From Tepidimonas aquatica (GTDB taxonomy: Bacteria; Pseudomonadota; Gammaproteobacteria; Burkholderiales; Burkholderiaceae_C), in the NCBI RefSeq assembly GCF_007556585.1, contig NZ_VJNA01000006.1, positions 48,833-112,832 on the forward strand: a stretch of DNA of 64,000 nucleotides. The letters are read 5' to 3'. Below the pieces are notes generated by a model that was not told the DNA's origin, searched no databases, and saw only the letters and a list, made by a program, of their open reading frames with translations. Below, piece after piece: positions 29,563 to 42,341 of this stretch. The position numbers and the translations under genes were made by a program. Within the stretch, counting starts at the first letter, position 1. Each line of letters starts with the position of its first letter.

Positions 29563-31629
29563 ATGTTTAAAAAAATCCTAATTGCCAACCGCGGCGAAAT
29601 CGCCTGCCGCGTCATCGCCACCGCCAAAAAAATGGGCATTGCCACCGTGGCGGTGTATTCCGAAGCCGACCGCGAGGCTCGCCATGTGCGCCTGGCCGAC
29701 GAGGCCGTGTACCTCGGCCCGGCGCCCAGCCGCGAAAGCTACCTGGTGGCCGACAAGATCATCGCCGCGGCCAAGTCCACCGGGGCGCAGGCCATCCACC
29801 CGGGTTACGGTTTTCTGAGCGAGAACGAAGAGTTCGCCCACCGCGTGGAGGAAGAGGGCCTGGTTTTCATCGGCCCCAAGCATCAGGCGATCGCCGCGAT
29901 GGGCGACAAGATCGCGTCCAAAAAGCTGGCCAAGGAGGCCGGGGTCAACACCATCCCAGGTTACAACGACCCCATCGACACGCCCGAGCAGGCGGTGCAG
30001 ATCGCGCGCGAGATTGGCTACCCGGTGATGATCAAGGCCAGCGCGGGCGGCGGCGGCAAGGGGCTGCGGGTGGCCTACAACGACAAGGAGGCGCTGGAGG
30101 GCTTCACCTCGTGCCGCAACGAGGCGCGCGCCAGCTTCGGTGACGACCGCGTCTTCATTGAAAAGTTTGTCGAGGAGCCGCGCCACATCGAGATTCAGGT
30201 GCTGGGCGACGCGTACGGCAACGTCGTGTACCTGTGGGAGCGCGAGTGTTCGATCCAGCGCCGTCACCAAAAGGTCATCGAAGAAGCCCCGTCACCCTTC
30301 ATCAGCGAAGGAACCCGCGCCGCCATGGGTGCGCAGGCCGTGGCACTGGCCAAGGCGGTGAGCTACCAAAGTGCCGGCACGGTGGAGTTCGTGGTCGGCA
30401 AGGACCAGAGCTTTTATTTCCTGGAGATGAACACCCGGCTGCAGGTCGAGCATCCGGTGACCGAATGCATCACCGGCCTAGACCTGGTGGAGCTGATGAT
30501 CCGCGTGGCCGCTGGCGAAAAGCTCCCCTTCACCCAGGCCGACATCCGGCGCGAGGGCTGGGCCATCGAGTGCCGCATCAACGCCGAAGACCCGATGCGC
30601 AACTTTTTGCCGTCCACCGGGCGGCTGGTGCATTTCAAGCCGCCGCAGGCCACGATGTGGGCCGGCGACACCGCGCACCGCTACGGCGTGCGCATCGACA
30701 CCGGGGTGTTCGAGGGCGGCGAGATACCGATGTACTATGACTCGATGATCGCCAAGCTGATCGTGCATGGCAAGGACCGCCAGGATGCCATTGGTATGAT
30801 GCGCGAGGCGCTCAACGGCTTTGTCATCCGCGGCATCAGCAGCAACATTCCGTTTCAGGCCGCGCTGCTGGCGAACCCGGACTTTGTCGCCGGGCGCTTC
30901 AACACCGGTTTTATCGCGCAGCACTACGGGCAAGGGTTCCGTCCGGAGGACATCACCCACGACGATCCCGACTTCCTCGTGGCGCTGGCCGCGTTCGTGC
31001 GCCGCAAAAGCCGTGAGTTCGCAGCCAGCATCAGCGGGCAGATGCCGGGCTACGGCGCCAAGATCAGCAAGGACTACGTTGTCATCACGCTGGACGCCGT
31101 CGGCGGACAGCATCGTTACACACCGGTCCATGTGGACGAGTATGTGGGTGAAACGGGCTACGCCAGTGTGCGTGTGGGGCAGGGCGACGACGCGCCACGC
31201 TACAAGATCACGTCCACCTCGCGCCTGAACGACATCGTCATCCGCGGCGAGTGCAACGGCCGGCCGTTCACCGCCCAGGTCGAGCGTGGCTCGCCGACGC
31301 AGCCGCTGGCGTTGGTCGTGCAGCACAACGGCACGCGCCTGACGTGCCTGGTCGTGTCGCCGCGGGTGGCGCAGCTGCACCGCTTGATGCCGCACAAGGC
31401 ACCGCCCGACATGAGCCGTTACGTGCTGTCGCCGATGCCGGGGCTGCTGGTGGACGTGGCGGTGCAGCCCGGGCAGCGCGTGCAGGCCGGCGAGCGCGTG
31501 GCGGTGATCGAGGCCATGAAGATGGAAAACATTCTGTTTGCGCCGGCCGATGGCGTGGTGGCCAAGGTGCTGGCCGCCAAGGGCGACAGCCTGGTCGTCG
31601 ATCAGCCGATCGTGGAGTTCGAGCGATGA
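29563..31629 (+). CDS. pccA: propionyl-CoA carboxylase alpha subunit (biotin carboxylase + BCCP)
   Basis: A 688-residue biotin-dependent subunit. The N-terminal biotin carboxylase domain starts [17 protein letters not shown] and has the ATP-grasp glycine loop [12 protein letters not shown] and the catalytic stretch [17 protein letters not shown]-type linker domain follows (about 500-610). The C-terminal biotinyl domain carries the biotin lysine K653 in EAMKMEN. The order and length match the PCC alpha subunit. It lies 23 bp after pccB and its stop overlaps the next start (ATGA). Confidence 0.96.
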   Translation: MFKKILIANRGEIACRVIATAKKMGIATVAVYSEADREARHVRLADEAVYLGPAPSRESYLVADKIIAAAKSTGAQAIHPGYGFLSENEEFAHRVEEEGLVFIGPKHQAIAAMGDKIASKKLAKEAGVNTIPGYNDPIDTPEQAVQIAREIGYPVMIKASAGGGGKGLRVAYNDKEALEGFTSCRNEARASFGDDRVFIEKFVEEPRHIEIQVLGDAYGNVVYLWERECSIQRRHQKVIEEAPSPFISEGTRAAMGAQAVALAKAVSYQSAGTVEFVVGKDQSFYFLEMNTRLQVEHPVTECITGLDLVELMIRVAAGEKLPFTQADIRREGWAIECRINAEDPMRNFLPSTGRLVHFKPPQATMWAGDTAHRYGVRIDTGVFEGGEIPMYYDSMIAKLIVHGKDRQDAIGMMREALNGFVIRGISSNIPFQAALLANPDFVAGRFNTGFIAQHYGQGFRPEDITHDDPDFLVALAAFVRRKSREFAASISGQMPGYGAKISKDYVVITLDAVGGQHRYTPVHVDEYVGETGYASVRVGQGDDAPRYKITSTSRLNDIVIRGECNGRPFTAQVERGSPTQPLALVVQHNGTRLTCLVVSPRVAQLHRLMPHKAPPDMSRYVLSPMPGLLVDVAVQPGQRVQAGERVAVIEAMKMENILFAPADGVVAKVLAAKGDSLVVDQPIVEFER

Positions 31630-32111
31630 ACACGCGTCCGTTTCGGGTGTTGGGTATCCAGCAAATCGCCGTCGGCGGGCCGGACAAGGCGCGGCTGCGG
31701 CGGCTATGGGTGGAACTGTTGGGCCTGCAAGTCACCGGCACGTTCGTCAGCGCGCGCGAAAACGTCGATGAGGATATTTGCGCCGTCGGCCACGGACCGC
31801 TGCGGGTGGAGGTGGACCTGATGCAACCGCTGGACCCGGACCAAAAGCCCGCAGTGCACGCCACGCCGTTGAACCACGTGGGGCTGTGGGTGGATGATCT
31901 GCCGAAAGCGGTCGAATGGCTGACGGCGCAGGGCGTGCGCTTTGCCCCTGGCGGCATCCGCCAAGGGGCGGCCGGCTACGACATCTGCTTCATCCACCCC
32001 AAAGGCAACGACGCCTTCCCGCAAGGTGGCGAGGGCGTGTTGATCGAGCTGGTGCAGGCGCCGCCGGAAGTGGTGCGTGCGTTCGAGGCGCTGGCCGCTC
32101 AGCCGACCTGA
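31626..32111 (+). CDS. methylmalonyl-CoA epimerase-like VOC protein
   Basis: A 161-residue vicinal-oxygen-chelate protein. Position suggests methylmalonyl-CoA epimerase: it overlaps the pccA stop by 4 nt and supplies the one step missing between the carboxylase and the mutase. The C-terminal block [23 protein letters not shown] strongly recalls bacterial epimerases. Of the usual four metal ligands (His, Gln, His, Glu), the last two are kept (H84 in [11 protein letters not shown]141 in LIELVQ). The first is Q13 (GIQQIAV instead of a His) and the second falls at or near E62. A glyoxalase-like function remains possible. Confidence 0.75.
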   Translation: MNTRPFRVLGIQQIAVGGPDKARLRRLWVELLGLQVTGTFVSARENVDEDICAVGHGPLRVEVDLMQPLDPDQKPAVHATPLNHVGLWVDDLPKAVEWLTAQGVRFAPGGIRQGAAGYDICFIHPKGNDAFPQGGEGVLIELVQAPPEVVRAFEALAAQPT

Positions 32112-32776
32112 CGGCGCGCGGCGCGCGCTTTGTCGATGGCCGCCTGCACCAGCGCCCGCTTGCGTTCCAGCAGCGCGGGGTCGGTGTGTTTGGAATGCGC
32201 GGCCAGGTCGGCCAGTTTGGCCTCGGCCTTGGCCAGTTGGCGGGCCTGGTGCTCGTCGGCTTGCCGCTGCAGCCGCTGGCGACGCGCGTGGTAACGCTGG
32301 CGCGCGCGTTCGGCCTGCGCGTCGCTCCACGCGGCCCAGCCGGTGCGCCCGGGCGTGGTCACCACCATCTGGATGCAGTCCACCGGGCACACAGGGATGC
32401 ACAACTCGCAGCCGGTGCACTCGGGCTCGATGACGGTGTGCATCCGCTTGTGCGCGCCGACGATGGCGTCGGTCGGGCAGGCTTTCAGGCACAGCGTGCA
32501 GCCGATGCACCAATCCTCGTCGATGACGGCCACGCCCATCGGGCCTTCGGTTCCGCAGTCGGGGTCCAGCGGGATGACCGCCTGGCCGGTCAGCGCGGCC
32601 AGGCGCTGCACACCTTGTTGCCCCCCGGGCGGGCAGCGGTTGATGGCCGCGCCCTGGGTTGCGATGGCCTCGGCGTAGGCACGGCAGTCCGGGTAGCCGC
32701 AGCGCGTGCACTGGGTTTGCGGCAGCGCCGCGTCGATCCGCGCGGCAAGCTCGGCCTTGTCCACGGTGGATGGCAC
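32099..32776 (-). CDS. rsxB: RnfB/RsxB-type ferredoxin
   Basis: A 225-residue iron-sulfur protein. The N-terminal Fe4S domain has C23, C26, C31 and C48. Two ferredoxin-type clusters follow: C90-C93-C96-C100 and C120-C123-C126-C130, each CxxCxxCxxxCP. A charged, basic helical tail fills residues 145-225. Unlike gammaproteobacterial RsxB there is no N-terminal membrane helix, and no rnfACDGE genes adjoin, so it probably serves as a soluble electron carrier; the symbol reflects family only. GTG start. The last 13 bp overlap the end of the convergent epimerase-like gene. Confidence 0.85.
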   Translation of the reverse strand: MPSTVDKAELAARIDAALPQTQCTRCGYPDCRAYAEAIATQGAAINRCPPGGQQGVQRLAALTGQAVIPLDPDCGTEGPMGVAVIDEDWCIGCTLCLKACPTDAIVGAHKRMHTVIEPECTGCELCIPVCPVDCIQMVVTTPGRTGWAAWSDAQAERARQRYHARRQRLQRQADEHQARQLAKAEAKLADLAAHSKHTDPALLERKRALVQAAIDKARAARRQVG

Positions 32777-32782
32777 CGTACC

Positions 32783-34186
32783 TTACGCTCCGGGTTGTGC
32801 ACGGCGACGCCGGCGGCTTGCGGCCGGGGTGGTTGACGGCTCGACGCTGCTGTCGCGCTGGATCGCCGCGGCCATCAGTGCCGCTTCGGATTCGTCGTCG
32901 GCCGTTTCGACACCGGCCGCTTTCGGTTGGTGGCGGGCGATGAAGTCGCGCACCACCGGGTAGACCTTCTCGCGCCAGCGTCGGCCACTGAAAATGCCGT
33001 AGTGCCCGGCACCTTGCACCTCGAAGTGCTCGCGTTCGTCGGCGGCAATGCCGGTGCACAGGTCGTGCGCGGCGCGCGTTTGCCCGCTGCCGGAGATATC
33101 GTCCAGCTCGCCCTCCACGGTCAACAGTCCCGTGTTGCGGATATCCTGCGGGCGCACCCGCTCCAGGCGGCCGTCCGGGGCGCGCACGTCCCATGTCCCA
33201 TGCACGAGGCGAAACTCCTGGAACACCGTGCGGATCGTTTCCAGGTAGTAGTTGGCGTCCATGTCCAGCACCGCGTTGTATTCGTCGTAAAACTGGCGGT
33301 GGGCCTCGGCGCTTTCGTTGTCGCCTTGGATGAGGTGTTGAAAGTAGTCGTAGTGGCTGTTGAGGTGCCGGTCCGGGTTCATTGCGATAAACCCGGCATG
33401 CTGCAAAAAGCCCGGGTAGACCCGCCGGCCTTCGCCCGGAAAGCCCGGCGGCACACGGTAGACGACGTTGTTTTCGAACCAGGCCAGGCTGCGTTGGGTG
33501 GCCAGGTTGTTGACCGCGGTGGGTGAGCGGCGCGCGTCGATCGGGCCGCCCATCATCGTCATCGACAGCGGCGTGCGCTCGCCGCGGCTGGCCATCAGCG
33601 ACACCGCCGCCAGCACCGGCACCGTGGGCTGGCACACGCTCATCACATGGCAGTTGCCGTAATTGCGCTGCAGGTAGTGGATGAACTCGATGACGTAGTG
33701 GACATAATCGTCCAGGTGAAAGTCACCGTCGGCCAGCGGCACCATGCGCGCGTTTTTCCAGTCGGTGATGTACACCTTGTGGTCACGCAACATCGTGCGC
33801 ACCGTGTCGCGCAGCAGCGTCGCGTGGTGGCCTGACAACGGCGCCACGATCAGCACGACCGGTTCGTCCTTCAGCCGCGCCAGCGTGGCGGGGTCGTCGG
33901 CGTAGCGCTTGAAGCGGCGCAGCTGGCAAAACGGCTTGTCGATCTCGACGCGCTCGTGAACCGCCACCTGTACGCCTTCGATCTCGAAGGTGCGGATGCC
34001 GAACTCGGGTTTTTCGTAGTCCTTGCCCAGGCGGTGCAGCAGGTCGTACGCGGCGGCGATGCGCTGCGCGAACGGCACCTGCGCCAGTGGCGAGGTGGGC
34101 GTGGCGAACATCTTCGCGGCCACCGCCGCGAAGTCGGAAAACGGTTCGATCAACGCGCGCTGCGCCTCGTACAGGTGGTACAGCAT
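32783..34186 (-). CDS. phaZ: intracellular polyhydroxyalkanoate depolymerase
   Basis: A 467-residue intracellular PHB depolymerase of the PhaZ1 type (alpha/beta-hydrolase fold), which mobilises PHB from granules. The nucleophile is a cysteine, C185 in MSVCQPTVPVL, as in the Ralstonia enzyme. The SG-rich GELDDISGSGQT block and the catalytic histidine in GAGHYGIFSGRRWREKV follow. The C-terminus after about residue 420 is low-complexity and ends in a basic RRRRRAQPGA tail that could help granule or nucleoid contact. CCAAGGAG lies 8 nt before the ATG. It completes a PHA cycle with phaCAB, which lies about 12 kb away. Confidence 0.95.
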   Translation of the reverse strand: MLYHLYEAQRALIEPFSDFAAVAAKMFATPTSPLAQVPFAQRIAAAYDLLHRLGKDYEKPEFGIRTFEIEGVQVAVHERVEIDKPFCQLRRFKRYADDPATLARLKDEPVVLIVAPLSGHHATLLRDTVRTMLRDHKVYITDWKNARMVPLADGDFHLDDYVHYVIEFIHYLQRNYGNCHVMSVCQPTVPVLAAVSLMASRGERTPLSMTMMGGPIDARRSPTAVNNLATQRSLAWFENNVVYRVPPGFPGEGRRVYPGFLQHAGFIAMNPDRHLNSHYDYFQHLIQGDNESAEAHRQFYDEYNAVLDMDANYYLETIRTVFQEFRLVHGTWDVRAPDGRLERVRPQDIRNTGLLTVEGELDDISGSGQTRAAHDLCTGIAADEREHFEVQGAGHYGIFSGRRWREKVYPVVRDFIARHQPKAAGVETADDESEAALMAAAIQRDSSVEPSTTPAASRRRRRAQPGA

Positions 34187-34296
34187 GCCAGCTCCTTGGT
34201 GTCAATGTTGCGGTGCAGCAAATATAACAGGAAGCTGATGCGCGCGCCACTGGCACAATCCCCGTGGGTCGGTCACCTCGGGGACAACAAGCAAGC

Positions 34297-35493
34297 TCAC
34301 AGCACCGCTGCGATGGCCTTGCACACGTAGTCGATGTTGCGGCTGTTGAGCGCCGCCACGCACATGCGCCCGGTGTCGGTGCCGTAGACGCCGAACTCAC
34401 TGCGCAGGCGCTGCATTTGCTCCTTGGTCAACCCAGAGTAGCTGAACATACCCATCTGGCGGGTGATGAACGACATGTCGCGCTGCACGCCGGCCGCCTG
34501 CAAGCCGGTGACCAGCTGCTCGCGCATGGCCTTGATGCGGGTGCGCATGGCACCCAGCTCCTGCTCCCACAAGGCCCGCAGCTCGGGCGTGCCCAGCACT
34601 TTGGCCACCACGGCGGCGCCGTGGGTGGGCGGGTTGGAGTAGTTGGTGCGCACGACGATTTTGAGCTGCGACAGCACACGCTCGGCCTCATCCTTGTCGG
34701 CGCACACCACCGACAAGGCGCCCACACGCTCGCCGTACAGGCTAAAGCTCTTGGAAAACGAGGTCGCCACGAATACGTCCAACCCCGCCTCGACAAATTT
34801 GCGCACGGCGGCGCCGTCTTCGGCGATGCCATGGCCAAAGCCCTGGTAGGCCATGTCCAAAAACGGCACCAGACCGCGCTCACGCACGACGGCCACCACG
34901 GCGTCCCATTGCTCGGGCGTGAGGTCGTAGCCGGTGGGGTTGTGGCAGCAGGCGTGCAGCACGACGATGGTGCCGGGGGCGGCCGCGCGCAGGCTGGCCA
35001 GCATGCCGTCGACGTTGACGCCGCGCGCTGCGGCGTCGTAGTAGGCGTAGGTGGCCACGGCAAAGCCCGCGTTGCTGAACAACGCGCGGTGGTTTTCCCA
35101 GCTTGGGTCGCTGATCAACACCTGGGCGTTGGGGTTGAGCTTGCGCAAAAAGTCCGCCCCGATCTTGAGCGCGCCCGTGCCACCCAGCGCCTGCACGGTG
35201 GCCACACGGCCGCTGCGCACCACGTCGCTGTCGGCGCCAAACACCAGCGCCTTGACGGCGTTGTCGTAGGCGGGCAGGCCGTCGATGGGCAGGTAGCCGC
35301 GCGGCACCGGCTGCGCCATCAGTTGGGCCTCGGCTTGCTGCACGCACTGCAGCAGCGGCAGCTTGCCGTTGTCGTCGTAGTACACCCCCACGCCCAGGTT
35401 GACTTTGGTGGGGCGGGGGTCGGCGGCAAACTGTTCGTTGAGGCCCAAAATGGGGTCGCGCGGGGCCATTTCGACGTGGGCAAACAGCGTCAT
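34297..35493 (-). CDS. tyrB: aromatic amino acid aminotransferase (class I, AspC/TyrB type)
   Basis: A 398-residue PLP enzyme of the aspartate/aromatic aminotransferase subgroup I-alpha. PLP lysine K248 lies in [33 protein letters not shown] and the C-terminal [16 protein letters not shown] (with the carboxylate-binding arginine) are all present. Specificity between aspartate and aromatic substrates cannot be settled from sequence; Burkholderiales members are generally annotated as TyrB. ATG 35493 gives [15 protein letters not shown], the typical start. It is divergent from uvrB with 169 bp between. Confidence 0.92.
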   Translation of the reverse strand: MTLFAHVEMAPRDPILGLNEQFAADPRPTKVNLGVGVYYDDNGKLPLLQCVQQAEAQLMAQPVPRGYLPIDGLPAYDNAVKALVFGADSDVVRSGRVATVQALGGTGALKIGADFLRKLNPNAQVLISDPSWENHRALFSNAGFAVATYAYYDAAARGVNVDGMLASLRAAAPGTIVVLHACCHNPTGYDLTPEQWDAVVAVVRERGLVPFLDMAYQGFGHGIAEDGAAVRKFVEAGLDVFVATSFSKSFSLYGERVGALSVVCADKDEAERVLSQLKIVVRTNYSNPPTHGAAVVAKVLGTPELRALWEQELGAMRTRIKAMREQLVTGLQAAGVQRDMSFITRQMGMFSYSGLTKEQMQRLRSEFGVYGTDTGRMCVAALNSRNIDYVCKAIAAVL

Positions 35494-35662
35494 GATCGGG
35501 GGTCTTTCGGGGTCTGAGGGCGGTGGACGGTGCGCAGCGCAAGGTGGTCGCGGCGGCGGCCATGAAGGGAGCGCCCGCGCACGCGCGCAACCGGCTATTG
35601 TACGGTCGCCGCAGCGCCCCGCGGCGGGTGCAGCGCCGCGGCGCTCGCTACACTGCGGGCGT

Positions 35663-37732
<2,070 letters not shown>

Positions 37733-37735
37733 CGA

Positions 37736-37755
37736 CCTCCCCCGTTTGGGGGAGG
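37736..37755 (+). terminator. hairpin after uvrB
   Basis: CCTCCCCC-GTTT-GGGGGAGG forms a perfect 8-bp stem with a 4-nt loop, starting 4 bp after the uvrB stop and ending 33 bp before the next gene's start. No U tract follows, so it may act as an mRNA 3' stabiliser or a partial or Rho-assisted terminator rather than a strong intrinsic one. Confidence 0.45.
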
Positions 37756-37788
37756 CGGCGCGGCCCGTGCTTGGCCGACAATTTCGCC

Positions 37789-38442
37789 ATGACGGGCACC
37801 ATGCGCATCTACCTGATCGAAGACGACCGCAGTATCCTGCGCTTCGTCGAAGACGCCCTGGCTGCGCGCAGCGATTTCAAGCTGGTGGGGTACTCCGACA
37901 CGTTCGCCCACGCGCAGCGTATGGCCCCGCACAGCCGGGCCGACGTGTTTCTGGTCGACCTGGGCCTGCCCGACGGGCGGGGCGAAGATATGCTGCGCGC
38001 GCTGGCCAAAGTGCGCCCCGACGCCGAGCTGCTGGTGTTCACCGTGTTCGGCGACGAGTCGCGTCTGATCCGCGCGCTGCAGCTGGGCGCCACCGGCTAC
38101 GTGCTCAAGGGCTGCAGCGCCGAGGAGCTGATCGAGGCGATCGAACAAATTCGGCAGGGGGGCGCGCCGATTTCACCGCTGCTGGCGCGCATGCTGCTGA
38201 AGCAATTTCGCCAGGCCGAGGACGAGCCCGATCCCGCCGATGGCCCGGTGCCGGTGCTGTCGGAGCGCGAAACCGACGTGTTGCGGCTGGTGGCGCAAGG
38301 CTACGTCAACAAGGAGATTGCTCAACGGCTGGGTATCGGCGTGTCCACCGTCAGCACCCACATCAAAAACCTGTACCGCAAGCTGGCCGTGCGCACCCGT
38401 GTGCAGGTGGTGCGTGCCGCGCAGGCTCGGGGGCTGCTGTGA
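37789..38442 (+). CDS. NarL/FixJ-type response regulator
   Basis: A 217-residue two-component regulator. The receiver domain has the acidic pair E11-D12-D13, phosphoacceptor D57 in FLVDLGLPDG, T85 and K107. A LuxR-type helix-turn-helix follows (LSERETDVLRLVAQGYVNKE, about 159-178, then STVSTHIKNLYRKL). ATG 37789 gives MTGTMRIYLIED; the ATG at 37801 is an alternative. The stop overlaps the GTG of the sensor kinase gene, so the pair is cotranscribed and cognate. Target genes are unknown. Confidence 0.93.
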   Translation: MTGTMRIYLIEDDRSILRFVEDALAARSDFKLVGYSDTFAHAQRMAPHSRADVFLVDLGLPDGRGEDMLRALAKVRPDAELLVFTVFGDESRLIRALQLGATGYVLKGCSAEELIEAIEQIRQGGAPISPLLARMLLKQFRQAEDEPDPADGPVPVLSERETDVLRLVAQGYVNKEIAQRLGIGVSTVSTHIKNLYRKLAVRTRVQVVRAAQARGLL

Positions 38443-40388
38443 CGACTGGCACCGGCCAACCCGTGGCCGCCCCGCGCTCGGCGGTGCGGGTGTCGTCGCG
38501 GGTTCTGACGGTGGTGCTGGCCCTGGCGTTGGCCGGCTTGTTGTGGGTATTGTACATGCTCACCCGGCCGTGGCAGCCGCCGGGCACCTTCAAAGTGGAG
38601 ACGGCCTTGTTGTCGCTGCCGCATGACCCCGGGCAGCCGCCGCGGCGCGTGACGTTGCCGCACGTCCTCGACGATGAAGGGCCGGCGTGGTGGGATCAAG
38701 CGCGCTACCGCATCACCTGGCCCGCCGGGCTGAGCTACGTTGCGGGCGACACGCCGCGGCTGGCGATGCTGATGCCGCGGGTGGGCACGCGGCTGCGGGT
38801 GTTGCTCAACGGGCAGGAGATCTACCAGTTTGGCTGGGACGCCGCGCCCGAGGCCAGCGTGCTGGGCCATGCCGTGCCCCACCTGGTGGCCTTGCCCGCC
38901 GCGTTGCTGACGGCCCAACCGGCCGACAACGAACTCGTCGTCGAGGTGCAGGCCCGCGTGCTGGAGCGCAGCGGCCTGTGGCCGATCGTGCTAGGTCCCC
39001 AGGCCATGTTGCAGGAGCGCCATCAGTCCCTGTTGATGTGGCAAGTCACGGGCTCTTGGGTGATGGCCGCGTTGGCGTTGTTCATCGGCGCGTTGGCGCT
39101 GCTGCTGTGGCGGGCCTTGGGAGAGCGGCTGTTCGCGCTGATGGCGGTGGCGGCGCTGGCGCTGGGGGCACGCACCGCGCTGGTCACCGCCGTCGAGCCG
39201 CCGCTGCCCCTGGATTGGCTGATTCTGCTGCGCTGGAGCGCCTTCGGTGTGTATGTCGGGTTTTTCGTGCTGACGATCGAGGAGCTGTTCGGCCGGCGGC
39301 TGGCCTGGGTACGCCAGGGCGCGTGGGCGACGATGGCGCTGTCGCCGCTGTGGACGGCCGCTGCCTTGTGGTTGCAGTCCTACGACTTGATTCGCGTGTG
39401 GGCGGCGCTGATGACCGTGTTTGCCGCCGTGGCGTTGCTCGCCGCGGTGGTGGACCAATGGCGCGCACGGGCGTTGCTGCAGCAGCACCTGCTGGTGGCG
39501 TTGGTGGCGCTGTTCACGTGGTTGACGGCCGTGCGGGACTTTGCGGTCATCCAGCTCAACATGCCCGGTGACGGTGACCTGCGCTGGATGACGGTCGGCA
39601 GCCTCGTGTTGACGTTGACGCTGGGTTGGGTGTTGGTGGAGCGTGCGGCCGCCTGGGCCCAAACCGTGCACCGCCTCAACGCGACGCTGGCGCAGCGCAT
39701 CGCGCAGCGCGAGCGTGAGCTCAACGAGGCGTTTGCGCAGCTGCAAGCGGCCGAGCGCCAACGCGTCATCGAAGAGGAGCGCCGGCGCCTGATGCGCGAC
39801 ATGCACGACGGGTTGGGCAGCCAACTGGTGCAAACGCTCAACCTGGTGCGCAACCCCAACGCCCAGCTCGACCGCGACGCGCTGGCGACCATGCTGCGCC
39901 AGGCGCTGGACGAGTTGCGCCTGACGCTGGACTCGTTCGAACCGATGGACGGTGACCTGCCAGCCATTCTGGGCACGCTGCGCCGGCGGCTGGGGCCGGC
40001 GCTGGAGAGCGTGGGGCTGGAGTTGCGCTGGGAGGTGCAGGACGTGCCACCGTTGGCGATGCTCGACTCGCGCGGGGTCTTGCACCTGTTTCGCTGCCTG
40101 CAGGAAATTTTTGCCAACGTGGTCAAGCACGCACGGGCCCGGCGCATCACGGTCAGCACCTGGGTGCGCGAGGACCACGTGATCCTGGCCATCGAAGACG
40201 ACGGCGTCGGCCTGCCGCCCGTCGAGCAGCGCCCGGCCGAGGGGCGTGGTCTGCGCAACGTGCTGGCGCGTGCGGCCCGCCTGGGCGCCATGGTGCGCTT
40301 TTACGATGCCCATCCCGGCACCGGTATCGAGTTCGCTTTCCCGATCGGGCAGGGCAGGCCGGTGTCGGACAGCGGTTGGATGCGCTGA
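38439..40388 (+). CDS. sensor histidine kinase with 7TM-DISM-like sensory region
   Basis: A 649-residue membrane kinase. A first helix (about 20-43) is followed by a roughly 150-residue periplasmic domain rich in beta strands ([17 protein letters not shown]), then seven hydrophobic helices (about 203-405). The layout matches 7TMR-DISM receptors that bind small ligands outside the membrane. A coiled coil leads to a HisKA_3 domain with the phosphoacceptor in [12 protein letters not shown] (about 455). The HATPase has [18 protein letters not shown] and GRGLRNV. GTG start, overlapping the regulator stop by 4 nt. The ligand is unknown. Confidence 0.9.
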   Translation: MTTGTGQPVAAPRSAVRVSSRVLTVVLALALAGLLWVLYMLTRPWQPPGTFKVETALLSLPHDPGQPPRRVTLPHVLDDEGPAWWDQARYRITWPAGLSYVAGDTPRLAMLMPRVGTRLRVLLNGQEIYQFGWDAAPEASVLGHAVPHLVALPAALLTAQPADNELVVEVQARVLERSGLWPIVLGPQAMLQERHQSLLMWQVTGSWVMAALALFIGALALLLWRALGERLFALMAVAALALGARTALVTAVEPPLPLDWLILLRWSAFGVYVGFFVLTIEELFGRRLAWVRQGAWATMALSPLWTAAALWLQSYDLIRVWAALMTVFAAVALLAAVVDQWRARALLQQHLLVALVALFTWLTAVRDFAVIQLNMPGDGDLRWMTVGSLVLTLTLGWVLVERAAAWAQTVHRLNATLAQRIAQRERELNEAFAQLQAAERQRVIEEERRRLMRDMHDGLGSQLVQTLNLVRNPNAQLDRDALATMLRQALDELRLTLDSFEPMDGDLPAILGTLRRRLGPALESVGLELRWEVQDVPPLAMLDSRGVLHLFRCLQEIFANVVKHARARRITVSTWVREDHVILAIEDDGVGLPPVEQRPAEGRGLRNVLARAARLGAMVRFYDAHPGTGIEFAFPIGQGRPVSDSGWMR

Positions 40389-40411
40389 AAAACCGCCGGT
40401 CGGCGCGGGGT

Positions 40412-40445
40412 ATTCCCGACTTTTTTGTTCGGCTTTTGCTATACT
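40412..40445 (+). promoter_or_regulatory. iscR promoter with IscR type 1 site
   Basis: A -10 box TATACT lies at 40440-40445, about 70 bp before iscR. Just upstream, 40412-40436 matches about 20 of 25 positions of the IscR type 1 consensus as I recall it, with inverted arms CCGA (40416-40419) and TCGG (40429-40432) flanking a T-rich centre. The site overlaps where the -35 should be. That fits autorepression of the isc operon by [2Fe-2S]-IscR, as known in E. coli. Confidence 0.7.
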
Positions 40446-40513
40446 CTAGCAAAACAGTCAGGAATGCGGACGCCACCGGTGTCCGGACCTGCCGCACGAC
40501 CAGGAGTGTTGCC

Positions 40514-41047
40514 ATGCGTCTGACCACCAAAGGGCGCTTCGCCGTCACGGCGATGATCGATTTGGCCTTGCGCCAGGCCAGTGGACCGGTCACGTTGGCC
40601 GCCATCAGCCAGCGTCAGCACATCTCGCTGTCGTACCTGGAGCAGCTGTTTGGCAAGCTGCGTCGCCACAAGTTGGTCGAGTCCACCCGTGGTCCTGGCG
40701 GCGGCTACACCCTGGGGCGCAAGGCCAGCGAAATCACGGTGGCCGACATCATCCTGTCGGTGGACGAGCCCATCGACGCCACGCAGTGTGGCGGCAAGGA
40801 AAATTGCCACGGTGAGGGCCAGCCCTGCATGACCCACGAGCTGTGGGAAGAGCTCAACGCCCGCATGCTGGAGTTTTTGCGCTCGGTGACGCTGCAAAAG
40901 CTGGTCGACGACCAGCTTGCGCGCGGGGCGGTTGTCGAGCAAGGGCCGTCGCTGAAGCGGGCCATCTCGCCCAACCCCGTGGTCAAACCCATCCGGGTCA
41001 ACGCCCCCAATTCCGTGTTCGCGCTGGCCACCGCCGGCGCGCACTGA
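40514..41047 (+). CDS. iscR: Fe-S cluster assembly transcriptional regulator IscR
   Basis: A 177-residue Rrf2-family regulator. The N-terminal winged helix begins [19 protein letters not shown]. Three cluster-ligating cysteines are seen at C92, C98 and C105 (CGGKENC, then GQPC), with H108 in MTHEL as the likely fourth ligand. The second spacing is CX6C rather than the CX5C of E. coli IscR. As [2Fe-2S] IscR it should repress the downstream isc genes through the site at 40412-40436. It leads iscS-iscU-iscA-hscB-hscA-fdx with short gaps. Confidence 0.95.
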   Translation: MRLTTKGRFAVTAMIDLALRQASGPVTLAAISQRQHISLSYLEQLFGKLRRHKLVESTRGPGGGYTLGRKASEITVADIILSVDEPIDATQCGGKENCHGEGQPCMTHELWEELNARMLEFLRSVTLQKLVDDQLARGAVVEQGPSLKRAISPNPVVKPIRVNAPNSVFALATAGAH

Positions 41048-41080
41048 CCCACCACCTCGACGCAGCAGGAGAGCGCCGCG

Positions 41081-42301
41081 ATGAGCCACACCCAACACTA
41101 CCCCTTGTACATGGACTACAGCGCCACCACGCCGGTGGATCCGCGCGTCGTCGAAAAAATGATCCCGTGGTTGCACGAGCACTTCGGCAACCCGGCGTCG
41201 CGCAGCCATGCCTGGGGCTGGGAAGCGGAAAAAGCGGTTGAACATGCCCGTGAACAAGTGGCCGACCTGATCGGGGCGGATCCGCGCGAAATCATCTGGA
41301 CCAGCGGCGCCACCGAGTCGAACAACCTGGCCCTCAAAGGAGCGGCACACTTTTACAAGGACCGCGGGCGCCACATCGTCACCGTCAAAACCGAGCACAA
41401 GGCGGTGCTGGACACCTGCCGTCACTTGGAGCGCGAAGGCTTTGAGGTCACCTACCTGGACGTGCAGCCCGACGGTTTGGTGGACCTGGATGCGTTTCGT
41501 GCCGCGCTGCGACCCGACACGATCCTGGCCAGCGTGATGCTGGTCAACAACGAAATTGGGGTCATCCAGGACGTGGCCGCGATCGGCGCCATCTGCCGCG
41601 AACGAGGGGTGATTTTCCACTGCGACGCCGCGCAGGCCACCGGCAAGGTCGAGATCGACCTGCGTCAGTTGCCTATCGACTTGATGAGCCTGGCGTCGCA
41701 CAAGACCTACGGCCCCAAGGGCATCGGCGCGCTGTACGTGCGGCGCAAGCCGCGCGTGCGGCTGGAAGCGCAGATGCACGGCGGCGGGCACGAGCGCGGT
41801 CTGCGCTCCGGCACGCTGGCCACGCACCAGTGCGTCGGCATGGGCGAGGCGTTTGCCATCGCCAAGGCCGAAATGCCCACCGAGCTGCCGCGCATCCAGC
41901 GCCTGCACGACCGCCTGGTGGCGGGGCTGACGCAGATCGAGCAGTCGTACATCAATGGCCACCCGACACGGCGCGTGCCGCACAACCTCAACATGAGCTT
42001 CAACTACGTCGAGGGCGAGTCGCTCATCATGGGCATCAAAGGGGTGGCGGTGTCCAGCGGGTCGGCCTGCACCTCGGCCAGCCTGGAGCCCAGTTACGTG
42101 CTGCGCGCGCTTGGGCGCAGCGACGAGCTGGCGCACAGCAGCCTGCGCATCACGATCGGGCGCTGGACCACCGAGGCCGACATCGACTACGCCATCGAAG
42201 CCATCAAGGCCAACGTGGCCAAGCTGCGTGAGCTGTCGCCGCTGTGGGAGCTGTACCAGGAGGGCGTCGACCTCGATTCGATCCAGTGGGTGGCGCATTG
42301 A
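41081..42301 (+). CDS. iscS: cysteine desulfurase IscS
   Basis: A 406-residue PLP enzyme that takes sulfur from cysteine for Fe-S cluster and tRNA thiolation. The start [19 protein letters not shown] is typical. The PLP lysine is in [11 protein letters not shown] and the mobile persulfide cysteine in [16 protein letters not shown]. Length matches group I IscS. It follows iscR by 33 bp with a CAGGAGAG ribosome-binding site. Confidence 0.98.
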   Translation: MSHTQHYPLYMDYSATTPVDPRVVEKMIPWLHEHFGNPASRSHAWGWEAEKAVEHAREQVADLIGADPREIIWTSGATESNNLALKGAAHFYKDRGRHIVTVKTEHKAVLDTCRHLEREGFEVTYLDVQPDGLVDLDAFRAALRPDTILASVMLVNNEIGVIQDVAAIGAICRERGVIFHCDAAQATGKVEIDLRQLPIDLMSLASHKTYGPKGIGALYVRRKPRVRLEAQMHGGGHERGLRSGTLATHQCVGMGEAFAIAKAEMPTELPRIQRLHDRLVAGLTQIEQSYINGHPTRRVPHNLNMSFNYVEGESLIMGIKGVAVSSGSACTSASLEPSYVLRALGRSDELAHSSLRITIGRWTTEADIDYAIEAIKANVAKLRELSPLWELYQEGVDLDSIQWVAH

Positions 42302-42341
42302 CGCGGCACCCGGTTTTACCAACACCACCAGGAGCGTGACC

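Noticed and set aside
34187..34296. TATATT-like -10 box for phaZ on the minus strand
   Set aside because: A -10 match exists, but no acceptable -35 lies at 16-18 bp, so the promoter was not listed as a feature.
35494..35662. Possible LexA-controlled promoter before uvrB
   Set aside because: I could not find a CTGT-N8-ACAG box in the 169-bp gap, so no SOS site is claimed.
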